In this document: in pieces, positions 56,167-64,000 of the stretch
Position numbering within the stretch: position 1 is the stretch's first letter
Layout of the letters: each line of letters starts with the position of its first letter
DNA from: Hymenopus coronatus
Lineage: Eukaryota > Arthropoda > Insecta > Mantodea > Hymenopodidae
DNA length: 64,000 nt
Assembly: GCA_030762935.1 (NCBI GenBank)
Contig: CM060880.1
Span: 14,935,001 to 14,999,000 of the forward strand
Direction: 5' to 3'
Position numbers and translations under genes: made by a program
The notes under the pieces: generated by a model
Told to the model about the DNA's origin: nothing
What the model saw: the letters and a program-made list of their open reading frames with translations, nothing else
Database searches by the model: none

Positions 56167-56283
56167 CTTTTTGTTTTATTCAGGGAGTCTCAAAACATGT
56201 ATTTCCGTTGAAATCTCGATATGGAATTTTTGTATGCAATACCTTCTCTATACACTATGTACATTGTGCCTATAGAGAAAGAA
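56167..56283 (-). mobile_element. Hl1 extra 5'-terminal fragment, direct
   Basis: TTTTATTCAGGGAGTCTC to GCCTATAGAGAAAG, a 117-bp 5' end in the same orientation as the complete copy to its left. The LINE resumes directly after it. Confidence 0.85.
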
Positions 56284-56480
56284 ATGAAAGTGGACCTAAG
56301 ACTGAGCCCTGTGGAACCCCAAAATCGATGTCAGGCCTGAAGAGAACTCACCATTCGCTTAAGCCACCTGTTTTCTATTTTATATATAAGATTTCAAAAG
56401 TTTGATCTGATAGTTTCGAATACTATAAGTAAGTTTATCTATGAAACCACGAGTTTTATTCAGGCTGAAGCACATTTTGG
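56284..56480 (-). pseudogene. LINE copy B, 5'-most recognisable piece
   Basis: Minus-strand frames give FSKMCFS (degraded motif A), FIDKLTYSIRN, SYI-stop-NRKQ and, after a shift, GVPQGSVLGPLSF, the canonical motif B block of non-LTR reverse transcriptases. The next LINE codon is at 55277, beyond the Hl1 insertion. The upstream ORF2 and endonuclease domain are not found. Confidence 0.85.
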
Positions 56481-56544
56481 AGAAGTTCAAATAAATCTGC
56501 GTTGGTCGAACATCTCTCTCTTCCATTTTGAAGTGCAGAGTGTG

Positions 56545-56745
56545 TCAGTTTTGTGAAGCCAGAAACGGCCCCTTCGCATCACACGCGTCGAGACGGAGCT
56601 GGTCGATATAGTGCAGGTCATGGCGGCGAGCGGGGAACACAGCATTTTGGTATAGGTCATGATTCTCCCCTCTCTTACGCCAGCGTAGTTTCTCAATCTC
56701 GCGATCATTAAGATAATCCGTCGGCATCGGACGCCTCACCGCCAT
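56545..56745 (-). CDS. Small hypothetical ORF, 66 codons, unsupported by homology
   Basis: The minus-strand ATG at 56745 has a favourable context (AAATATGG). The predicted peptide is charged (PTDYLNDREIEKLRWRKRGE near its N-terminus), with a GC-richer, codon-like composition unlike the Hl1 shadows. A second frame (56487-56708) covers the same DNA. I recognise no domain. It could be a host exon, a piece upstream of the LINE, or chance. Confidence 0.2.
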   Translation of the reverse strand: MAVRRPMPTDYLNDREIEKLRWRKRGENHDLYQNAVFPARRHDLHYIDQLRLDACDAKGPFLASQN

Positions 56746-57157
56746 ATTTACGATTCTAAAGAGTGCGTGGGGCTTAGAATTAGTTAAAGAACTGTGCCCT
56801 ATTTTTGTTTTTGAAAATGTTTGTAATGTTCAACGAAACACGCAAACCTTGTTTGGTAACGTTAAGAGTCAGCATAGTATGAAATTCAGGTCTGCCAATC
56901 TCCTAGCAAGCAAACAAAGTACTCTAAATCCTGATATGATAATTAAAAGTCTCCTTTATTGGTCTGTTCCGGCTCTAAATTGCTGCTGAATCCATCTTTT
57001 CCTAGGTGTTCCCAAATTACTTCTTCGTCGTGGTGAATAGTTATATGCTGCTTTTGGTATTCTGTTTTCGGTCATCATCATTAGGAGTTGTTTCCAGTTT
57101 GTTCAATATTTCACTATTGTTGTATTTTGTTCTTCTACGTTTAATTCTGTATTGGTT
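56746..57157. other. Single-copy spacer
   Basis: AT-rich. No recognised feature. Confidence 0.4.
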
Positions 57158-57283
57158 TTTACTTTCTCTACACATACTATGTGCATAGTGTATAGAGAAG
57201 GTATTACACTGCACAAAAAATTCACCGGAAATACATGATTTGGGTCCCTGAATTAAAAAAAAAACATTTTTACAAAAAGGTCC

Positions 57284-57324
<41 letters not shown>

Positions 57325-58021
57325 TTTTGAACAGCATAGCTCAAAAACGAAAATACCGTTGACTACCAAATTTGGTATTTAAGTTTGGTATCTTCCAAGG
57401 ATGCGACACGAAGATTTTCAAGAAAATCCCTACACCCCCAATTATCCTTTACATGGAACTTTTTTCAAAAGTTTTGATTTTATAAAAAATGGCTCAAATG
57501 ATTTTGATTACATTATAGTATATATATTAAAGATATTTACTTGAGAAAATGTATATCTTAATTTTCTGGGAATAACCTAAGAAGGCTACTTTATTCTGAA
57601 TGAATTTTACGAAAATTTGCATACTTGCTAAACCGTAAGAGATGGACAAAAACTAACCACACAAAAAGTCTAGAGCACGTTGTAACACACAATTTATGTT
57701 ATACATTTTTTTTCGTGTAGTTGATAGTTTTTGAGATATTCCTTGTTATTGGTTTCAGCTTTAAAAAACTTATACTTTTCTCATACAGGAAACTGTCAAC
57801 TCCTGTCTATACAAACAAGAGACGTAGCAACCGGCTTTTGACTATCACTTTAACCTATGTTACTCCCTTATTTCGCTTTTACTTACAAGGAAGCAAGTAA
57901 TAAGACCATTTACACTAATTTTTTCCCGATTAGCATGAAATAAATGGAAGCATAAGCTTTTTAACAACAATTTGCTGCAGAGATGTAGAGAAAGTCACGT
58001 GAACGGAACACATCAGATCTT
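57158..58021 (+). mobile_element. Hl1 repeat, full-length copy
   Basis: Palindrome at 57162-57204, TG tract 57284-57322. Ends CACGTGAACGGAACACATCAGA. Confidence 0.92.
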
Positions 58022-58645
58022 TTGGTTAAGTGGCATGGATATTGTTTTTGAAAATTAATTGTTGTATGAGATGATGAGTGTACTACAGTTTAGGTGTCTG
58101 AGGGTGAAGTTCTCACAAGTTTCCCGGTTTCGAATCCTTGCGCGTTCCCTAGTGTTTTTTGTGTAGAGTCGTATTCCACCGCAAATTGAGTTAGAACGTA
58201 ATGAAACAGACAGGCAGAGTATTGAATCACAGACGCTATATTCTCACGGCATGTTTTGTTCCGTACGTGCCTGCCAGTAAGTAAAAACACGCCATGACTC
58301 ATTAACCTGTCATGTTCTTCCGCTGCCGTTTTTATCAGCCAGGGCAAAATTATTATTCCAGGAAATATTGGGCAAAGCAACCTCGCCTTCTTCACAAGTA
58401 CGTAACTTGGCGGGATTATCAGAAGTAGAGCTCGTCACAATAGGCGCTAAAAACCAACAGGTACAACACGTTTTCTTGGGCGCTCTTCATTCGGCAGGTT
58501 TCGTGCAATTTCGGAATAGAGTAGAGCAACAACATAGAGACATGAATTCAATTTCAATACTAAGGTTTCATTCTGTCTGTAAATCCCCGAGTTCACGCAC
58601 GTGCGCTGGCTGTGTTTTGTTTAAGGGTATGAATGACTGAAATTT
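58022..58645. other. Single-copy spacer
   Basis: CCCGGTTTCGAATCCTTGCGCG near 58122 resembles a tRNA-type B box, so an old SINE is possible. The 101-codon minus frame 58090-58395 has no recognised motif. Confidence 0.4.
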
Positions 58646-58925
58646 GGTCGTCTCCTTGGCGTGGGTTCGATTCCCGGTACCGGCGTGGGGATTTTCCCCC
58701 CGCTAGGAGAACTGGTCCGGGGAGCACTCAGCCTCGTGAGTTCCCTAGGGGGTCAACCGAGGAGATACTTGGAGAAGTAACAGCTCCAGGTCATGAAGAC
58801 CGCATTAACCGGCCGGGGGAGGTTCGAGGTGCTGACCACGCGTCACCCTCCAATACTGCACCCCATCCATAACGTCCATCATGGGAGACGCAGAGGCCGG
58901 GCGGTAGGCTAAGGTCTTTTACGTG
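58646..58925 (+). mobile_element. SINE family 2, plus copy
   Basis: GGTCGTCTCCTTGGCGTGGGTTCGATTCCCGG (B-box-like), GGAGCACTCAGCCTCGTGAG, GAGAAGTAACAGCTCCAGGTC, CATTAACCGGCCGGGGGAGG, GCTGACCACGCGTC, ACTGCACCCCATCCAT. Body as in 7824-8106, but the A-box half of the head is missing here. Confidence 0.8.
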
Positions 58926-59539
58926 CTTTCTTGTGAGTAGAAAGCAGTACCATAGGTTAAAGTGATGATCAAATCTTTTAAAAGTTGGTTGCTATGTGAT
59001 TGAAGTACCTTTATTTGTATGGGCAGGAGTTGACAAACTCCCGTATGATAAAAGTATAAGTATTTTATAGCTGAAACCAATAACAACGAATATCTCAAGA
59101 AAGGTCAACTCCACGGAAAACATGTATATCATATAAATTGTTATTAACGAGATCTACATTTTTTGTTAAGTAAGTTTTGGCCTGTCTCTTACCGTTTACT
59201 AGTTATGCAAAATTCCGCAAAAATCAACCAGAGTAAACATTTCTTCAGAGGTTTTTCCCAGAAAATTGAAGATATACATTTTATTTGTCATGCAAAAATC
59301 TTAAATATAAGAGATTCTAATCAAAATCTTTAGAGTCATTTTTTTGAGAAAATTTAAATTTTCGAAATTTTTTCCATGTAAAAGGTAGTTGCGGGTGGGA
59401 GGATTTTCTTGAAAATCTTCGTGTCACATTCTTGGAAGATACTGGACTTAAATACGAAGTTTGATATTTAACGGTCTTTTCGTTTTTGATCTATGCTGCC
59501 CACAGACACACGCACACACACACACACACGGAACATTTT
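58926..59539 (-). mobile_element. Hl1 repeat, 3' end missing
   Basis: TGCTTTCTTGTGAGTAGAAAG to the AC tract at 59501-59528, then switches orientation. Confidence 0.82.
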
Positions 59540-60007
59540 TCGAAAATTTTAATTTTTTCAATGACCTTTATATAACTGGAAAACCGTATGAGATATACAA
59601 AAGAGCTTTCTACACAAAAAATGTGGATCTCATTAAAACACACAATTTAGTTGATATACTTTTTTTTTTTTTTTTTTTTAGTTAACCGTTTTCGATATAT
59701 TCCGAATTATTGGTTTCGATTTTATGCCACTTAAACTTTTCTCAATCTGGAACACATCCTTCTTGTCGTACTCCTGGAAAACAAAGACATTGGAATTTCA
59801 AGTGCTTCACATAGCGACCGGCTATTAAAGGCCGAAACTATCGCTTTAGCCTGTGTTTATTTCCCTTATACTTACAAGGAGCTAGTAATAAGACTACTGT
59901 CTTATATTTATCTTGATTAGCGTGACAGATAACAGATAATTTTTTTGAATAAAAGGGTTATTTACCGAACATCTAGAGAACATTGTGTGAATGGAACACA
60001 TTAGATT
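59540..60007 (+). mobile_element. Hl1 repeat, 3' half
   Basis: CGAAAATTTTAATTTTTTCAATG to TGTGTGAATGGAACACATTAGA, joined directly to the next + copy. Confidence 0.85.
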
Positions 60008-60867
60008 TTTACTTTCTCTATACGTACTATGTACATAGTGTATAGAGAAGGTAGTGCATTGCACCAAAATATTCGATCCCGAGATTTCACCGAAATTCAT
60101 GTTTTGAGATCACCTGAATCCAAAAAAAAAAAACATTTTTAGAAAAATATCCGTATGTGTGTCTTGTCTGTGTGTATTGGTGTGTGTGTCTGTGGGCAGC
60201 ATAGCTCAAACACGAAAAGACCGTTAAATACCAAAGTTGGCATTTAAGTTTGGTATTTTCCAAGGACGCGACACGAAGATTTTCAGGAAATTCTCCCACC
60301 CCAAACTATCCTTTACATGGAAAAAGATTCGAAAATTTTGATTTTCTTAAAAATGGCTCTAACGATTTTGATTAAAATCTCTTATATTGAAGATATTTAC
60401 CTGACAAATAAAATATATATCTTGAATAGCCTCTGGAATAGCTGGGAATAGCCTCTGAAGACCTCTTTATTCTGGATGATTTTTATTGAATTTGCATAAA
60501 CCGTAAGAGATACACAAAAATGTAGATCACGATAAAACACAACATTTATGTTATATACTTTTTTCGTGGAGTTGATATTTTTTAAGATATTCCTTGTTTT
60601 TGATTAAAGTTTTGAAAAACTTTTCTCATACAGGAATTTGTCAACTCCTGTCCATACAAACAAATGAACTTCAGTCACATAGCAACCAGCTTTTGACTAT
60701 TGCTTTAATCTATGATACTCCCTTATTTCGCTTCTACTTACAAGGAAGCAAGTAATAAGACTATTGCTGCTAATTTTTTCTCGATGAAGTAAATAGAAGC
60801 ATAATCATTTTAACAACAATTTTTTACAGAGATGTAGAGAAAGTCATGTGAATGGAAACATCAGATT
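60008..60867 (+). mobile_element. Hl1 repeat, full-length copy
   Basis: Intact palindrome 60012-60054. A small internal duplication GAATAGCCTCTGGAATAGCTGG at about 60424. Ends CATGTGAATGGAAACATCAGA (hairpin stem one base short). Confidence 0.92.
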
Positions 60868-61546
60868 AGTTTTTAAATAATAAAAAGTAAAGAATGACAA
60901 GTTTGATATAAAACCTCCGGTTTTAGTTGACGGTTGTCGTCATGAAGGTTCAAACCTTTACGAGAATAAGTCAAAATACTGATAACATCGAAAAGAAAAC
61001 TTCAGGAAATAAGATTCTCAATGAAATTAAATAATAAAAACTTGAACAATACTCTTATTTTCGTTGTAGTTTTATGTTTTCTGTGTTTTAGTAACAGCCG
61101 AGCGCACCGTCATTTCGTTTGTCTGTATCCATAGCAACGTCACGTATACGCCATATTCGCGGTCTGTAATAATAGTGTCTGGGAAGTAAATGAAACCATT
61201 TTATTTGCAGAAAGAAACCAACAAAATTTAGAATTAAATAATTTCAGACTTGCCTTATACTTCAAAGCAGCCGCATGGGCATCTAGACCCCAGGTTTAAA
61301 ATCGACATGAGTACAGCTAACTCGTCAATGAACCTCACCCCCCTCCTTGTTTAAAAAGTTTTTGTTACAGGGAGGGGAAAAGTTGTGGGGTAGGATACAT
61401 GCGCAGAACTTTACTGCGCCTCCTTCCTTACTGGTCCCCTCTAGTAAACCTTGCAATTAAATGCAAGAATTGTCTCTACAAAAAACATGGAACCGATTCA
61501 GCGCTCCAAAATTATAAACCTGACTTTCAGGAAGTACCCTAGAATT
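60868..61546. other. Single-copy spacer
   Basis: AT-rich. No gene or repeat recognised. Confidence 0.4.
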
Positions 61547-62044
61547 TTTACGTTCTCTAGCCGTATGTACAATGTTTATAGTGGATAGAGAAGGTATTGT
61601 ATTCCGCCCAAAAATCGATACCGAGATTTCACCGAAATGTATGTTTTGAGGTCCCTTTTCTCCGAAAAAAAAACTTTTAAGTAAAGGTCCTATGTGTGTG
61701 TCTTTGGGCAGCATAACTCATAAACGGAAAGTTTATCTTTGGTATTTTCCAACAATGCGACACGAAGATTTTCAAGAAAAACCCCCCACTCCTAACTACC
61801 CTTTACATGGAACATTTATCTAAAATTCTGAGTTTCTTAAAAATTACTCTAACGATTTTGATTAAAATGCCATATGTTTTAAGATATTTTTTGGACAAAT
61901 GATATGTATATCTTGGATTTTCTGGAAATAGCCTTTGAAGAGCTCTTTATTCTGGATGACTTGTGTATAACTGGCAAACCGTAAGAGATACACAAAAACT
62001 TATTTCACAAAAAAAGTAGATCCTATTAAAACACACAATTTATG

Positions 62045-62082
<38 letters not shown>

Positions 62083-62327
62083 TTTAGAGTTAACCGTTTT
62101 CGAGATATACGGATTATTAGTTTCAATTTTAGCCCTTAAACTTTTCTCAAACGAGAAGACATCTTTCTTCTCGTTTCTCTTTTGTTTATTCCTGGAAAGC
62201 AAAGCTAATAATAAGACTAATTCTGCTCATGTTTATCTTGATTTGCATGATGTAGATAACAGATTAATCTTTTAAATAAAAGGTTTCCCGAACAGTTTGA
62301 GGAAATCATGTGATTGGAACACGTTAG
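61547..62327 (+). mobile_element. Hl1 repeat, internally deleted copy, TAGCCG-type hairpin
   Basis: CGTTCTCTAGCCGTATGTACAATG..GTGGATAGAGAAGG. An (AT)n run at 62047-62080. Ends CATGTGATTGGAACACGTTAG, then a C run (62332-62341). Confidence 0.85.
62047..62080. repeat. (AT)n microsatellite within Hl1
   Basis: About 17 AT units replacing the TTATATACATTTTTTTCG segment. Confidence 0.95.
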
Positions 62328-62489
62328 TTTCCCCCCCCCCCTTCTACTTACAAGGAAGCAAGTAATTAAAACAATTTCTGCTAATGTTTATGTGAATTAT
62401 CATAAAGTAAATAGAAGAATAAGCTGTTTAACAATAATTTCTTACAGAGATGTGGAGAATGTCATGTGAATGGAGCACATTAGATTTTT
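62328..62489 (+). mobile_element. Hl1 3'-end fragment
   Basis: CTTCTACTTACAAGGAAGCAAG to ATGTGAATGGAGCACATTAGA. Confidence 0.85.
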
Positions 62490-62499
62490 AGAAGAGCTC

Positions 62500-62538
<39 letters not shown>

Positions 62539-63264
62539 TGTGGACAGCATAGCTCAAAAAACGAAAAGACAGTTGAATACAAACTTTGTTTTTATCTTTA
62601 ATATCTTTCAGGGATGCACACGAAGATTTTGAAGAAAATCCCCCCACCACAAACTACTCTTATATGGAAAATGTTTTTGAAAATTTTGTTTTCCTCAAAA
62701 ATGACTAACGATTTTGATTAAATTCAGTATATTAAAAATATTTCTATTAGAAATAAAATTTATACTTTGAATTTTCTGCGGATAGACTCTGAAGACCTCG
62801 TTTTTCTGGATGAACTTTGCCGAATTTTGCATAACGGTTAAACCGTAAGAGATAGACAAAAACGCACTACGCAAAAATGTAAGAGACATAATTTATATCA
62901 CATACGTTTTTGGTGTAGATTTGACCGTTTCTGAGATATTCGTTGTTATTGGTTTCAATCTTAAACTACTTCATTCAAACAGAAGTGATATTTCGTCTCA
63001 GCTCCTTTGTTTTACTGCAGGCACTGCAAAGCGAACTAAACTTCAATTGTTTCACGTAGCATCAGCTTTTAAAAGATTTGACTATCGATTTAACCTAGAT
63101 ACTCCCTTATGTCCCTTCTACTTACAAGGAAGCAAGTAATAAAACAATTCCTTCTGATGTTAACCTTGATTGGCATTTCGTAGATAAAAGAATAGTATTT
63201 TGTAAGCACTGTTATTTATGTAACATATAGAGAAAGTCATGTGAATGGAACACATCAGATTTTT
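62490..63264 (+). mobile_element. Hl1 repeat starting at the TG tract
   Basis: TG tract 62502-62538 first, then CTGTGGACAGCATAGC, ending ATGTGAATGGAACACATCAGA. The 5' 120 bp are missing. Confidence 0.88.
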
Positions 63265-63354
63265 CTGCATGTAATATGCACAATAACAATTATTTAGGAT
63301 AGTATAATGCTTCAGACTGTAGCAGAATGCACTAACTTCACGACAGGCATAAAA
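63265..63354. other. Short single-copy spacer
   Basis: No feature seen. Confidence 0.4.
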
Positions 63355-63415
63355 ATCCGATGTGTTCAATTCATATGACCTTCTGTACCTGTTTTGGAAA
63401 CTTCTTAAAAAAGAT
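63355..63415 (-). mobile_element. Hl1 3'-end fragment
   Basis: ATCCGATGTGTTCAATTCATATGACCTTCTG, 60 bp. Confidence 0.7.
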
Positions 63416-64000
63416 TTTTACTTTCTTTACACGTACTATGTACAGAGAAGATATTGTAATGCACCCAAAAATTCGATACCGAGATTTCACCGGAAATACA
63501 TAATTTGAGACCCCCTGAATCCAAAAAAAGTATTTTTAGAAAAGTGTACGTGTATGTGTGTCTGTGGACAGCATGAGTCAGAAACGAAAATACCGTTAAA
63601 TACCAAGCTTGGTATTTAAGTTCGGTACCTTCCAAGGATGCGACACTAAAAATTTCAAGAAAATCTACTACCCTTTACATGGAAAAAAATTAGAAAATTT
63701 TGACTTTATAAAAAATGGCTCTTACGATTTTGATGAAAATCTCTTATATTTAAGATATTTACATAACAAATAAAATGTATATCTTAAACTTTCTGGGAAT
63801 AGCCTTTGAAGACTACTTTATTCTGGATGAATTTTACAGAATGTTGTGTAAATGGCAAATCGTAAGAGATAGACAAAAACTTACTGCACAAAAAATATAG
63901 AGCATAATAAAACACACAATTTATGTTATATACACTACTTGATGGGGTTGACAGTTTTTGAGATATTCCTTGTTATTGGTTTCAGCTTTAAAAACGTTTG
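63416..64000 (+). mobile_element. Hl1 repeat, cut by the window end
   Basis: CTTTCTTTACACGTACTATGTAC (left palindrome arm only) onwards. Still in register with other copies at the last base. Confidence 0.88.

Noticed and set aside
1..64000. CRISPR array, operons or other prokaryotic features
   Set aside because: The repeats are long, diverged, on both strands and without regular short spacers. The sequence has eukaryotic SINEs and LINEs.
1..64000. Classical MITE with terminal inverted repeats and TA or 8-bp duplication for Hl1
   Set aside because: The inverted repeat is terminal at one end only, and the two insertions with known empty sites show no duplication other than the T run.

Overview
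The window looks like repeat-dominated nuclear DNA of an invertebrate animal, probably an arthropod and perhaps an insect. It is AT-rich and has no operons, no rRNA and no intact host protein-coding gene that I can recognise. It is packed with nested non-LTR retrotransposon remnants, several tRNA-derived SINE families and microsatellites. The arthropod guess rests on remembered resemblance of one SINE family (7824-8106 and 58646-58925) and of a tyrosine-recombinase-like pseudogene (11050-11350) to insect repeats. No search was run.

Roughly two thirds of the window, by eye, is one dispersed repeat, here called Hl1 (about 860 bp when full length, more than 50 copies or fragments on both strands). 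In the orientation called + here, Hl1 starts with CTTTCTCTA inside a palindrome of about 40 bp. It carries a TG microsatellite near position 150 and ends with TAGAGAAAGT, then a small hairpin (ATGTG, 7-nt loop, CACAT), then CAGA next to a T run. The short inverted repeat is therefore terminal at one end and subterminal at the other, followed by a 3' hairpin. Two insertions into a LINE show entry into a T run with no clear target duplication. This combination suits a non-autonomous Helentron/Helitron-like (HINE) element. No Rep/helicase protein is present in the window.

Layout: 1-6.7 kb, Hl1 copies including two head-to-tail pairs. 6.7-10.7 kb, SINE cluster nested in Hl1, including a 474-bp composite insertion with two tRNA-like heads in opposite orientations. 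10.7-12.2 kb, single-copy DNA with the recombinase-like pseudogene. 12.2-13.0 kb, an Hl1 copy whose TG tract has grown to about 715 bp. 13-19 kb, more Hl1, a LINE RNase H-end fragment and a SINE. 19-20.7 kb, single-copy island. 20.7-31.5 kb, dense Hl1 with a LINE 3' end and an AAT tract. 31.5-32.9 kb, single-copy GC-richer island. 33-37.5 kb, Hl1 carrying SINEs, a 501-bp fold-back insertion with 133-bp perfect arms and a 15-bp target duplication, and a 5'-truncated LINE. 37.5-45 kb, Hl1. 45.2-46.1 kb, a 108-bp-period minisatellite. 46-53 kb, Hl1 and single-copy spacers. 53.25-56.5 kb, one LINE copy cut by two Hl1 insertions and one SINE. 56.5-64 kb, spacers, a SINE and more Hl1.

There is no gene network here. 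What the parts show is a history of insertion: LINEs into Hl1, Hl1 into LINEs, Hl1 into Hl1 and SINEs into both. The most interesting items are the Hl1 family structure, its recurrent composites with 5' ends on both sides, the fold-back element with a hammerhead-like core, and the composite element with a flipped tRNA-like head.
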